A stretch of 64,000 nt of DNA from Candidatus Zixiibacteriota bacterium (GCA_024280215.1 JAJRQO010000028.1:62001-126000), one strand, 5' to 3'. Counted from the first letter of the stretch, positions 1 through 7,763 are shown. The notes: generated from the letters alone by a model not told the origin. Program-made: numbers and translations.

Positions 1-354
1 AACAGGCTTGCCTGTTCCGCATATTATGAATGTTCAACCACACCCCTTCCCGTGCTTGACACGGGATCCAGTCCTACAAGCAAAGCAGATATTGTCATTC
101 CCAACTTGATTGGGTGTCCAGAAAAATGGCTTCGTTTTCTGAAACCAGAGTTTTTTGTATAGCTTTTGTATTGATTACAATTGTAGAATGCGAAAATGTT
201 TGTATAATAAAATTATTCCGAATAAAAGAATTCACACAGAACGAGCAATAAAAGTAAACTACATTTTGTTTGTATCGAAACTGATTTGATTAAGTAGCAG
301 ACGAGAATGATTACCACCTACTTACAAAATCTTTCCCACAACACATAGTAACTT
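1..354. repeat. Gene-free left edge with CTTGA-loop palindromes
   Basis: No coding region is supported here. The sequence starts with a perfect 7-bp hairpin (AACAGGC, TT, GCCTGTT; 1-16), possibly the terminator stem of a gene outside the window. Two further palindromes share the loop CTTGA: CCCGTG-CTTGA-CACGGG at 49-65 and CCCAA-CTTGA-TTGGG at 100-114. The same loop with another stem recurs at 34643-34659 and, inverted, at 1962-1978, so these are members of a dispersed short palindromic repeat. From 120 to 354 I see only AT-rich sequence. Confidence 0.6.
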
Positions 355-1749
355 TCATACTTCTCTACTACCCCTACAACCTTCAGATCTATATTGAGTA
401 CAACCCCAAAATTCTTTCCATTTTTGTCCTGGGTAAGGTTTTAAAAGTTTCATTGGGCTATCACATAAAGGACATAATGGTTTATTGGATTTATATTTAT
501 AATTTGTTTTAACGTTTTTTGATTTTACCTTTGAATCAGATAACATACTAGTAAAGGCATTATCTGTTCGTGTGGAAAGCATATCCCACCTAGAATACCA
601 AATACCTTTATTTCTTTTTATATTAAGAAGTTCAGCTAGTCTTGGACCTGTTTCTTCAGTTAGTTCCTTTGTACCACTCCAATTTTGATCACATGAGTTG
701 CAATGAACATTTACATAAGCATTAACTGATATCGCAATGTTTTCACTCTTACACAAAGGGCAAGATAAAGAATGAAATATTTTAATCTTATTCAATTCTT
801 CAAATGTAGTTAACTCTAATCGTCTGATATGTGGTCGAACTTTATGGTAACCCTCACTTGACCTATTGTGTCTCGAATGACCTCTAACTATTGTAAAATA
901 CCTAGTCTTGATTTTACCCCATATCCCATCATGTCCAATATCGGGTTCAAGGGCATGATGGAATTCACATAATGTTACTAAATTATTTGGTACATGCTCT
1001 CCACCTTGAGAGACCGGTATTTTATGATGAATGTGTAAATAATCAGAACGAGACGGACAACCAGATACCTGACAATGATTACCATCCCTTCTTAAAACGA
1101 CCTTTCGTAAATAATCCCAAAAGGGTGGATATCCAGGCCAGTTATTAAATACTTTTAGAATTTTATAGTCATCTTTAGATAACTGGACGTTAGGCTCATG
1201 AAAATGCTTTAGAGAAGGTTTCTTAGGTTCTGGATAATTTTTCTCCCACTCTTTTTTTTGTCTATTCCAAATCTCTATTTTCTTTATTTGTTCTTTTTTA
1301 AAGTAGAATGAAAAAAGAGACAGACTTATAGGAACTACAATAAAACCAATATGAATTAAAAGTAAAAAGAGTGATAACCATGCAAAAATAGTTAATGGAG
1401 TATCTTCTGAATGATAACCAAATTTTTGTGCTAAATCGAGATAAGCTAATCGCCTTGATTCTATCTCTGTTAAATAGTTTCTTCTTCTTTTCTCATATTT
1501 CTGAGGGAACGTGATAGTTGAGACTGTTAAAAGACAGGTTTTACATAAATATGATTTATCGTTTAGTCTTAAACCTGGTCCTAGCTTGCTACTACAAAGA
1601 ATGCAGGGCGTGTTTCCAGTTTGCACCTTACTCGAATTGGAAACTTCATTTTTTTCTATAAGTTTATCAAGGTTTACATTAGATAAAAATAATTTTGGAT
1701 TGAATGACGAATGCCATTTATCTATAGTCAAATTAAACTCCTCAGACAT
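355..1749 (-). CDS. HNH endonuclease-like protein with zinc fingers and a membrane segment
   Basis: A 464-residue protein with an unusual domain order. Near residues 49-73 there is a CxxC...CxxC zinc site (CILC, CKTC). A hydrophobic segment around residues 120-150 (LSLFLLLIHIGFIVVPISLS) looks like one or two membrane helices. A classical HNH core follows around residues 215-270 (RRDGNHCQVSGCP, IHHKIPVSQGG, NNLVTLCEFHH). The C-terminus carries two more Cys4 modules (CPLC...CNSC and CPLC...GCRG), the last resembling topoisomerase-type zinc fingers. HNH domains cut DNA; whether this membrane-tethered form does so is inference. It ends in TGA. No good ribosome binding site precedes the ATG. It borders a repeat-rich zone, so it may be accessory DNA. 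Confidence 0.75.
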   Translation of the reverse strand: MSEEFNLTIDKWHSSFNPKLFLSNVNLDKLIEKNEVSNSSKVQTGNTPCILCSSKLGPGLRLNDKSYLCKTCLLTVSTITFPQKYEKRRRNYLTEIESRRLAYLDLAQKFGYHSEDTPLTIFAWLSLFLLLIHIGFIVVPISLSLFSFYFKKEQIKKIEIWNRQKKEWEKNYPEPKKPSLKHFHEPNVQLSKDDYKILKVFNNWPGYPPFWDYLRKVVLRRDGNHCQVSGCPSRSDYLHIHHKIPVSQGGEHVPNNLVTLCEFHHALEPDIGHDGIWGKIKTRYFTIVRGHSRHNRSSEGYHKVRPHIRRLELTTFEELNKIKIFHSLSCPLCKSENIAISVNAYVNVHCNSCDQNWSGTKELTEETGPRLAELLNIKRNKGIWYSRWDMLSTRTDNAFTSMLSDSKVKSKNVKTNYKYKSNKPLCPLCDSPMKLLKPYPGQKWKEFWGCTQYRSEGCRGSREV

Positions 1750-1835
1750 TAAACATATAAAACATAGTCCAACATGTCAAACAGTGAAATATTCAAATAG
1801 AGATTTATAAAGTGGATAATGTTTGAGGTTGCCGC

Positions 1836-2066
1836 GGGTGGCAGACACCCTCGTCTACCCATGAACGTCCATCACTTTCACTATAACATCTTACTGTTTT
1901 CGCATCACATCTCATTCTATGAATTACTTGATTTTGAAAGAGGAAAACAACAATGTTGGTTCCCCGATCAAGTCGGGGATGGTTTAGAGGGTGGGATTAC
2001 GTTAGCATGCGTAGGTCGAAACCCCTATGGTTTCGACAACTTTGTCGGGAGTGCAGGACTCCCGAC
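1836..2066. repeat. Cluster of short perfect palindromes
   Basis: Between the HNH gene and a small Lys-rich gene lies a run of perfect hairpins: GGGTG/CACCC (1836-1850), CCCCGA-TCAAG-TCGGGG (1962-1978), GTCGAAACC/GGTTTCGAC (2015-2037) and GTCGGGAGT/ACTCCCGAC (2044-2066). No conserved coding region covers them; the open frames here look accidental. The second is the reverse complement of the palindrome at 34643-34659, so at least part of this zone is a dispersed repeat family. Similar elements in other genomes are extragenic palindromes of the REP type. Confidence 0.65.
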
Positions 2067-2095
2067 TAACTATAAAAGAAAGAGAAAAACTGATG

Positions 2096-2187
2096 CACAA
2101 AATCACTACAACAAATATGAACCAAAATGGCTTAACCCATTTATTACCAGCAAAGCCATTTCGCTGTAACCGTCTGCGATGGATTTA
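2096..2187. repeat. 92-bp structured repeat, copy A
   Basis: This segment recurs at 2731-2822 with roughly 85-90 percent identity by eye and equal length. It can fold into two stems: AAATGGCTT pairing with AAGCCATTT (2125-2133 and 2153-2161), then CCGTC-TGC-GATGG at about 2170-2182. The second stem has a G-U pair here and a G-C pair in copy B, so structure is kept while sequence changes. No coding function is evident. Confidence 0.7.
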
Positions 2188-2225
2188 CCCATATTGTGAC
2201 CGTTTCTTGAGACTCCAGACCCCTC

Positions 2226-2339
2226 TTAAGGAGTCTTTTTCTGTTGCTTATCTTGTCTCTTTTTTTCCTTTTGAGCGTCTTTACTCTTCTTCTGCTTGTC
2301 ACTCTTACTTTTGTCTTTTTTTCCGCCTTTATCACCCAT
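2226..2339 (-). CDS. Tiny lysine-rich protein (37 aa)
   Basis: A 37-codon gene beginning MGDKGGKKDK and ending KKTP. The start is set by a strong ribosome binding site, AGGAG seven bases before the ATG (in the 2340-2356 interval). About half the residues are Lys, with Gln, Asp and Ser making up most of the rest and no hydrophobic segment, so it should be a soluble, disordered, basic peptide. I recall very similar MGDK-starting Lys-rich miniproteins in many bacterial genomes, without a known function; that memory is the only family evidence. A hairpin (GACTCC/GGAGTC, about 2214-2236) overlaps the stop codon and is followed by T's on the plus strand. Confidence 0.65.
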   Translation of the reverse strand: MGDKGGKKDKSKSDKQKKSKDAQKEKKRQDKQQKKTP

Positions 2340-2385
2340 GAGAGAGCTCCTGTCGGTTTGAGATTAGTATGCATTGCAATAGGTA

Positions 2386-2545
2386 CCACACCGCTTGGGG
2401 ACTGTTGAAAAACCTCTTATATTGGAACATACTTCGACTCCGCTCAGTATGACAAATTATAAGCTGTTGTCTTTCAAGTCACCCTGAGCGGAGTCGAAGG
2501 GTCTTGAAAGACTGTTTGGACTTTTTCAACAAGCCCCTTGCGGTG
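2386..2545. mobile_element. MITE-like element with about 25-bp terminal inverted repeats
   Basis: The left end (2386-2412, containing CGCTTGGGGACTGTTGAAAA) is a near-perfect inverted match to the right end (2522-2545, containing TTTTTCAACAAGCCCC). Inside is a second perfect 16-bp inverted pair, CTTCGACTCCGCTCAG (2432-2447) and CTGAGCGGAGTCGAAG (2484-2499). The element is about 160 bp and encodes nothing. Termini with GGGxCTGTTGAAAAA are typical of some IS families, so a non-autonomous IS derivative is the natural reading; the parent IS is not in this window. Confidence 0.6.
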
Positions 2546-2730
2546 GGTTGAGAATAACCCTATCCCAATTATCATAGCTTAACATATAAACAAAAACAAT
2601 AATTTAGTGTTCGAAGTCAATCATAAAAATGATTTCGCGACACTCTTCATGCAAATTCTCTATATTAACTTAGCAAATTCCTTAATCCAACCATGTATGA
2701 TAGAGTTATTTTAAAAAAGGGTTTTGCATA

Positions 2731-2822
2731 CACAAAATCACTACAAGAAATATTAGCCAAAATGGCTTAACCCATTTGTTTTTAGCAAAGCCATTTCGTT
2801 GTAACCGTCTGCGACGGATTTA
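2731..2822. repeat. 92-bp structured repeat, copy B
   Basis: Second copy of the repeat at 2096-2187, same orientation. It keeps the AATGGCTT/AAGCCATT stem and has a fully paired CCGTC-TGC-GACGG stem (about 2805-2817). It lies 185 bp beyond the MITE-like element, so the two copies flank the Lys-rich gene and the MITE. Confidence 0.7.
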
Positions 2823-2898
2823 TTTAGAACGAAAAAAAGCATGGAAAAACACCTTTAAAAACTTTTTTATATGCGACTGAAGCCATTTCAAGCTGACC

Positions 2899-2969
2899 CT
2901 TCGACAAGCTCAGGGTGACTCGGTGTAGCTTGGTTGTTTTTATAACACGTCATACTGAGCTTGTCGAAG
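2899..2969. repeat. Inverted pair of TTCGACAAGCTCA elements
   Basis: CTTCGACAAGCTCAG (2899-2913) and its exact reverse complement CTGAGCTTGTCGAAG (2955-2969) bracket about 40 bp. The same unit appears singly near 34718-34732, and a variant with a different centre (CTCCG) forms the inner arms of the MITE-like element at 2432-2499. This is a dispersed short palindrome-forming family. Confidence 0.7.
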
Positions 2970-2984
2970 TATGCTCATAAAGAG

Positions 2985-3201
2985 TTTTGGAATTATAAGA
3001 AATTTAATGGTGGTGGGTCGGTTTTAACAATAAGAAGTGTTGAAAGGAATTTTGGAATTATAAGAAATTTAATGGTGGTGGGTCGGTTTTAACATAAAGA
3101 AGTGTCGAAAGGAATTTTTGAATTTAAGGAATTTAATGGTGGGGGGTCGGTTTTAACAATAAGAAGTGTTGAAAGGAATTTTGGAATTATAAGAAATTTA
3201 A
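2985..3201. repeat. 65-bp tandem repeat abutting tRNA-Tyr
   Basis: Three full units of 64-65 bp start near 2985, 3050 and 3114, and a fourth partial unit runs into the 3' end of the tRNA-Tyr gene. Each unit contains TTTAATGGTGG(T/G)GGG, which matches the tRNA acceptor end plus its immediate downstream sequence (in tRNA orientation), followed by a degraded resemblance to the T-arm (TTTTAAC versus TTTGAAC). The unit therefore appears to derive from the tRNA 3' end and its flank. There are no variable spacers, so this is not a CRISPR array. Confidence 0.8.
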
Positions 3202-3283
3202 TGGTGGGGGGAGGATTTGAACCTCCGAAGGCGTCGCCGACAGATTTACAGTCTGTTCCCTTTGACCACTCGGGAACCCCACC
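3202..3283 (-). tRNA. tRNA-Tyr (GUA)
   Basis: Class II tRNA of 82 nt. The acceptor stem is GGTGGGG/CCCCACC with discriminator A, the anticodon loop is CTGTAAA (anticodon GUA) on a CAGA/TCTG stem, a long variable arm follows, and the T-arm is GGAGG-TTCAAAT-CCTCC. CCA is not encoded. Confidence 0.95.
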
Positions 3284-3386
3284 AAAAAAAAAATTACTCT
3301 GATTTAGTTTCTCCACTCAAACAGAGAAGCCAAGTATAAAAAATTATTTGAATAAAATCAAACAGTATTTTAATTATTTGAAACTT

Positions 3387-4259
3387 TTAATCCAAAGCTT
3401 CAATATATGCCTCTAACTTGGCTTTATACATACATGTCGGCATGCTCGTTACCAATTTTACTAACTGCGATTTATCAATTGTGTTACTTTTATATGCTGC
3501 CGTTTCAACCGATCCAAAAGAAACATCATCTTTTGAAGCAGCAAAGGTCGAGACTTCAAGCATCGAATCAGGGTTACCCGCATCAAACCAGTTAAAAGAA
3601 CTACCCAGATTTACAAATTTCAAATCTTTGGAATCCAGATAATGCTGTATAACATGCAATATCTCAAGCTCTCCCCTACCAGATGGGGTCAATTTTTTGG
3701 CAACCGATGCGACCTTTTTGTCAAAGATATACAACCCGATTATGGCAAGGTCAGACTTCGGCTCTTTTGGCTTCTCTACCATATTAGTCACATTACCGTC
3801 GGCATCAACTTCAGCGACTCCAAAAAGTTCAGGATCAGTCACTGGAAATCCAAAGATAAGCGAACCCGACTTATAATTTTTGACAGCTTCGACAACCTTA
3901 TTAACAGGGTCAAATATATTATCACCGAGCAAAAGGACAACATTATCATCACCGATAAACTCTTCACCCAACACAAATGCATCAGGAATTCCTTTGGCGA
4001 TAGTCTGAATCTTATAGCTAATTTTGATACCATAATCGGAACCATCTCCAAGCAATTCTTTGAAACCAGGAAGGTCACGCTCTGTAGAAATCAATAAGAC
4101 ATCCTCTACCCCCATCGCCATAAGCGTCGAGAGTGGATAACAGATAAGTGGTTTATCATAAACTGGCAAAAGTGGTTTCCCGACAACTTTCGTACATGGG
4201 TACAACCGTGTTCCTTTCCCACCTGCTAAGATAATTCCTTTTTTTATTTGATTATTCAT
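3387..4259 (-). CDS. rmlA: Glucose-1-phosphate thymidylyltransferase
   Basis: Transfers dTMP from dTTP to glucose-1-phosphate, giving dTDP-glucose, the first step of dTDP-rhamnose synthesis. The 290-residue length is right for the family. The nucleotide-binding signature GGKGTRLYPCTKVVGKPLLP lies at residues 13-32, DKPLICYPLSTLM follows, and EEFIGDDN...LLLGDNIFD carries the metal-binding Asp. The start overlaps the end of rmlD by four bases, so translation is probably coupled. It is the last gene of the sugar operon; tRNA-Tyr lies about 100 bp downstream with no clear terminator between. Confidence 0.93.
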   Translation of the reverse strand: MNNQIKKGIILAGGKGTRLYPCTKVVGKPLLPVYDKPLICYPLSTLMAMGVEDVLLISTERDLPGFKELLGDGSDYGIKISYKIQTIAKGIPDAFVLGEEFIGDDNVVLLLGDNIFDPVNKVVEAVKNYKSGSLIFGFPVTDPELFGVAEVDADGNVTNMVEKPKEPKSDLAIIGLYIFDKKVASVAKKLTPSGRGELEILHVIQHYLDSKDLKFVNLGSSFNWFDAGNPDSMLEVSTFAASKDDVSFGSVETAAYKSNTIDKSQLVKLVTSMPTCMYKAKLEAYIEALD

Positions 4260-5128
4260 TTTGCTCTATGTCCTTTTAGTTCTAAATATTCTTCTAAGGC
4301 TTCTTCCCAGTTTTTCATTTTGTAAAACTTGGTAAGCTTTGAGTTATCCATCGCACAATACTGCGGTCGCTTCGCATGAGTATGAAATGAATCATACGAT
4401 ACAGGTGTAAGGTCAGTTGTTAAATGCGATAAAGCAAATATCTTTTCAACAAATTGATACCATGAACATGTTCCGCTATTGCAACAATGATATGTCCCGT
4501 AGCTATCAAATTCTTTATCAATAATATGTTTAATCACTAAAGCGACATCTTTAGTATGGGTAGGAGAAATTATTTGATTGTCGATAACTTTAAGTTTTGT
4601 ACCAGACTTTGCTGCGTGAATCATTTTCTCTACAAAGTTTATATTCGGGTTGTCAGTTTCTTTTGAACCAAACAACGACGAAATCCGCAGTACAAAATGA
4701 TTCCGAGCGTACGCTTTGACTCGTTGTTCTCCGACAAACTTTGACTCGCCATAGATATTTAAAGCGTTTGGTTCGTCAACTTCTTTGTACTGGTTGTTTT
4801 TCATCCCATCAAATACATAATCGGTACTGATATGAATAAGAGTAATATTATGTTCAGATGCAAACAGTGATAGATCCAAAACAAATTTGCTATTTATAGC
4901 AAATGCTTGTTCGCTGTTATCCTCGCATTGATCAACTTTGTGATATGCGATACAGTTTATGATATAATCAACATCTTTATATTTGAGTAATTTCTTATCA
5001 ACGCTATCAATATCAGCGTCAAAATCAGCACGGATAGATTGTCTTATTTCTATACTATCCGATGATGTGAACCGTATAATATCTGTGCCGAGTTGTCCTG
5101 CTGCTCCGAGGAGTAAAACTTTTTTCAT
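4256..5128 (-). CDS. rmlD: dTDP-4-dehydrorhamnose reductase
   Basis: Reduces dTDP-4-keto-L-rhamnose to dTDP-L-rhamnose with NAD(P)H. A 290-residue extended SDR of the RmlD type: Rossmann motif GAAGQLG at residues 8-14, STDYVFDG in the middle, and the catalytic YGESK pair following it. It ends in TGA overlapping the rmlA start (4 bp) and starts one base after the SDR gene upstream, so the operon is tightly packed. Assignment rests on RmlD-like motifs and on rmlA and rmlC next to it. Confidence 0.9.
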   Translation of the reverse strand: MKKVLLLGAAGQLGTDIIRFTSSDSIEIRQSIRADFDADIDSVDKKLLKYKDVDYIINCIAYHKVDQCEDNSEQAFAINSKFVLDLSLFASEHNITLIHISTDYVFDGMKNNQYKEVDEPNALNIYGESKFVGEQRVKAYARNHFVLRISSLFGSKETDNPNINFVEKMIHAAKSGTKLKVIDNQIISPTHTKDVALVIKHIIDKEFDSYGTYHCCNSGTCSWYQFVEKIFALSHLTTDLTPVSYDSFHTHAKRPQYCAMDNSKLTKFYKMKNWEEALEEYLELKGHRAK

Positions 5129-5129
5129 C

Positions 5130-6164
5130 TTATTCTATGTCCAAAATACCGTTGTACTTTTCGATTTCTTTTATACGCTTGTGCCATGTGACTAACTGCT
5201 GATACCACTCAAGGGTAATCGATGAATCATCTTTGACTAATTTACCCGACTTTAGTGCTTCTAAAATTTCGATGACACCCTCTTTGAGATTTCGTTTTGC
5301 TTTCCATCCGAGAGTCGATTCAATCTTGTTAAAATTAAGCCGATAACTTCGTACATCAGGGTCACCATACCATTCGATTTCTATTTTCTCACTCAAAAAT
5401 TCAGCGACAATTGTTACTATCTCCTGTGCTAAATCTTTGATTTGAAAATTATGACTCTCTGAACCAACATTAAAAATCTCACCATTGATGAGTGAGCTTT
5501 CGGTTTCTAAAAGTTGACAGAATAAATCTGTTGTATCCTGCACATGTAACATCGGTCGATACTGCGAACCATCACGCATCAATGGAAGCATCTTGCTCGC
5601 ATAGCAGCCATAAGTCATCCCATTGACCGCCAAGTCAAAACGCATCCGTGGTGAGAGTCCATAGACCGTAGCTTGACGCATAACCGTAACTGTGAAGTCT
5701 TCTGCTGCGAGAGGAAGTACACCAAGTTCTGCTTGTTCGTTTGCTTTGGCATAGACAGTCAATGGGTTCGTCTTACAGGATTCATCCCGCAAGTCGTCAT
5801 GGAATCCATAAATTGATGCACTTGATGGGAGGATATACTGCTTTACACCAGCTTGTTTGGCAAGGGCGGCAGTTCTTATACGACTGTCAGCATTGATTTC
5901 CATCGTTGCTTGTTTAAAAAGTTCAGCAGATGGGTCATTTGAAATTGCCACTAAGTCAATAACCGCATCAACATCTTTAAAGTGTTCTATTGTAAGTTTT
6001 CTGGAATCATCTTTCACTACATTTAGTACATTGTGTTGAGCTAATTTGTTAGCACCAAAAAAGAATCTGTCAACTGCTACAACTTCGTATTTTTTAGAGA
6101 GTAGTTTTGGAACTAAGACCGAACCGATATACCCTGCTGCACCTGTGACTAAAACTTTTTTCAT
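5130..6164 (-). CDS. NAD-dependent nucleotide-sugar epimerase/dehydratase (extended SDR)
   Basis: A 344-residue extended SDR: glycine-rich GAAGYIGSVL at residues 8-17, VIDLVAISND, SSASIYG, catalytic YAKAN and a nucleotide-sugar-binding region RQATVYGLSPRMRFDL. It occupies the place where rmlB (dTDP-glucose 4,6-dehydratase) would be expected, but it lacks the RmlB layout (no DALTYAGN-like segment, no YSASKA signature), so I do not call it RmlB. It could be a 4-epimerase or a dehydratase for another activated sugar. It overlaps rmlC by four bases and runs into rmlD with one base between. Confidence 0.85.
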   Translation of the reverse strand: MKKVLVTGAAGYIGSVLVPKLLSKKYEVVAVDRFFFGANKLAQHNVLNVVKDDSRKLTIEHFKDVDAVIDLVAISNDPSAELFKQATMEINADSRIRTAALAKQAGVKQYILPSSASIYGFHDDLRDESCKTNPLTVYAKANEQAELGVLPLAAEDFTVTVMRQATVYGLSPRMRFDLAVNGMTYGCYASKMLPLMRDGSQYRPMLHVQDTTDLFCQLLETESSLINGEIFNVGSESHNFQIKDLAQEIVTIVAEFLSEKIEIEWYGDPDVRSYRLNFNKIESTLGWKAKRNLKEGVIEILEALKSGKLVKDDSSITLEWYQQLVTWHKRIKEIEKYNGILDIE

Positions 6165-6724
6165 GAATTTTCTCCATATACAAATGGAGTTTGAATCTCT
6201 TCAAGTCTTGGTGCTTTGGCATCTCGCTCTGATAATATTGGTGATTGAACATCCCACTTAATTCCAATTTCTGAGTCGTTGTAAGCAAAAGAATTGTCAA
6301 ATTCAGGAGCATAATAATTATCAACTTTATATTGAATCTCACAGTCTGCTTCCAATGTTTTAAAACCATTCGCAAATCCGATAGGCAAATACAACAGCAA
6401 TTTGTTTTCAGATGATAATTCAAAGGTATCGTATTTTTTAAATGAAGGACTTCCCTTGCGAATATCAATAACGACATTCAAAATTGCCCCACCGATAACT
6501 CGGATTAGTTTTGCTTGTGCATGAGGAGGGGATTGAAAATGCATCCCTCTAATCGTATCAGCATCTTTTGAAAATGATTGATTGTCCTGAATGAAGTCGT
6601 TTGAAATGCCGAGAGTTAGTAATTTCTCTTTTTGATATGACTCAAAGAAAAAGCCTCGATTATCTTCAAAGACTTGTGGCTTTATAAGTAAAACGGAATC
6701 AAATATAGTTTTGATAATTTTCAT
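6161..6724 (-). CDS. rmlC: dTDP-4-dehydrorhamnose 3,5-epimerase
   Basis: Cupin-fold epimerase acting on dTDP-4-keto-6-deoxyglucose, 187 residues as usual. Visible signatures are FEDNRGFFFESY near residue 20, IRGMHFQ with the catalytic His, VVIDIRKGSP, and LYLPIGFANGF. The last motif is normally GFAHGF; here the conserved His is Asn, so activity may be altered. The catalytic Tyr/Asp region is present (IQYKVDNYYAPEFDNSFAYND). First gene of the rml operon; ends in TGA overlapping the next ATG. Confidence 0.88.
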   Translation of the reverse strand: MKIIKTIFDSVLLIKPQVFEDNRGFFFESYQKEKLLTLGISNDFIQDNQSFSKDADTIRGMHFQSPPHAQAKLIRVIGGAILNVVIDIRKGSPSFKKYDTFELSSENKLLLYLPIGFANGFKTLEADCEIQYKVDNYYAPEFDNSFAYNDSEIGIKWDVQSPILSERDAKAPRLEEIQTPFVYGENS

Positions 6725-6800
6725 ACTTAGAATATTCAGAATTTTCTCTTGAAATTCAACTTATAAATGTAAATGAGAGAAGAAATTTTAGATGAAGATT

Positions 6801-6998
6801 TTATTCATCTAGTTCTGGGGCTTCTTTATTGGTGATTTTTTTAATAGCTTTCTTAAACTTTTCAATATTTTCCTCAGAATCAGGTTCTAAAGCAGCTCTG
6901 GTAGATGGTATTTTCGTTGTTGTAGCGAGGTCAATTTTGCCTGTATACCCTGCCACTTCTCGAATATATTTGTAATATTTTATAAGTTTTTCAGCCAT
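6801..6998 (-). CDS. Small protein paired with an XylR_N/V4R sensor
   Basis: A 65-residue soluble protein with a basic N-terminal half and an acidic tail. Its centre (LATTTKIPSTRAALEPDSEE) resembles a small uncharacterised family I have seen in other bacteria, but I cannot name a domain. Its ATG overlaps the stop of the upstream sensor gene (TAATG arrangement), so the two are translationally coupled and likely act together. No membrane or metal-binding motif is visible. Confidence 0.65.
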   Translation of the reverse strand: MAEKLIKYYKYIREVAGYTGKIDLATTTKIPSTRAALEPDSEENIEKFKKAIKKITNKEAPELDE

Positions 6999-7600
6999 TA
7001 TTTCTCAAATTCTTTATACACTTCTAAATGTGAATCAGCCTCTTTACCCCATTCTTGCGGTCGTTGTATCTTCCATTCGCAATGAGAGTCGCCTTTGCCT
7101 TTGCAAACTGGTTCGATAGCAATGACTAATTTACCAAAAAATGCTGAACACCACCCAGTCGCATATCCCATAAGAGACCAGCAAATTGGTTCTTTTGCTA
7201 TCTCATTAAAACTAAGATGTTGTTCTGCTTCATAAGAATTTTCCCAAATTCCTGTAAAGAAAAACTCATCTTTCTCTCTATCAAATTGAATCTTGGTCGT
7301 TTTTGCTGAAACAATCCCTTCCCAAGTATGAATCACCGGACCAGATGCTAATAATTCCATCTCTGACTCAAACTCATAATTAACTTTCATTTGTAGAAAA
7401 TCTGAGTAACCATTCTGATAACCGAATTTTAAGAAAAAAGCTTTCGCTCCATCAAATCCAATTCGTTCAATTAGATTTTGACGTAACAAACCGATAGCGT
7501 TTGCATCAAAAATTACTAACCTGGAGTCATTAAATGATGTTTGTCCTTCTTTGATATTAAAATCAAGATCGTTCTTTAAATTGAAATCTTTAGCCTTCAT
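6998..7600 (-). CDS. Stand-alone XylR_N / V4R (4-vinyl reductase) sensor protein
   Basis: About 200 residues made of an XylR_N-like N-terminal part (KAKDFNLKNDLDF, LVIFDANAIGLLRQNLIERIG) and a V4R domain (CWSLMGYATGWCSAFFGK, then EPVCKGKGDSHCEWKI with the conserved Cys pair). In XylR/DmpR activators this region binds aromatic effectors and is followed by an AAA+ domain; here nothing follows, so it is a free ligand-binding module. I choose the ATG at 7600 because AGGGA lies about ten bases upstream; a longer frame to 7648 would need TTG. Coupled to the 65-residue gene downstream. Confidence 0.8.
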   Translation of the reverse strand: MKAKDFNLKNDLDFNIKEGQTSFNDSRLVIFDANAIGLLRQNLIERIGFDGAKAFFLKFGYQNGYSDFLQMKVNYEFESEMELLASGPVIHTWEGIVSAKTTKIQFDREKDEFFFTGIWENSYEAEQHLSFNEIAKEPICWSLMGYATGWCSAFFGKLVIAIEPVCKGKGDSHCEWKIQRPQEWGKEADSHLEVYKEFEK

Positions 7601-7690
7601 ACGAAATTTGTCCCTAAAATGATTCGTTATACAGAATATTATCGGCAAAATTAAATATTTTATAATAGAGTATTTGAGAATGTATTAAAA

Positions 7691-7763
<73 letters not shown>

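Noticed and set aside
1819-2341. Plus-strand frames in the palindrome zone
   Set aside because: They are composed of hairpin repeats, overlap each other and have no ribosome binding site or recognisable protein.
2144-2389. An 81-codon minus-strand frame overlapping the Lys-rich gene
   Set aside because: It is in another frame, lacks a ribosome binding site and is an artefact of the Lys-rich sequence.
2985-3201. CRISPR array
   Set aside because: Units are contiguous 64-65 bp repeats without variable spacers and no cas genes are nearby.
3102-3302. Short plus-strand frame over the tandem repeat and tRNA-Tyr
   Set aside because: It runs through the tRNA gene in antisense and is made of repeat sequence.
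5130-6164. Calling the SDR gene rmlB
   Set aside because: It lacks RmlB signatures; only its position suggests it.
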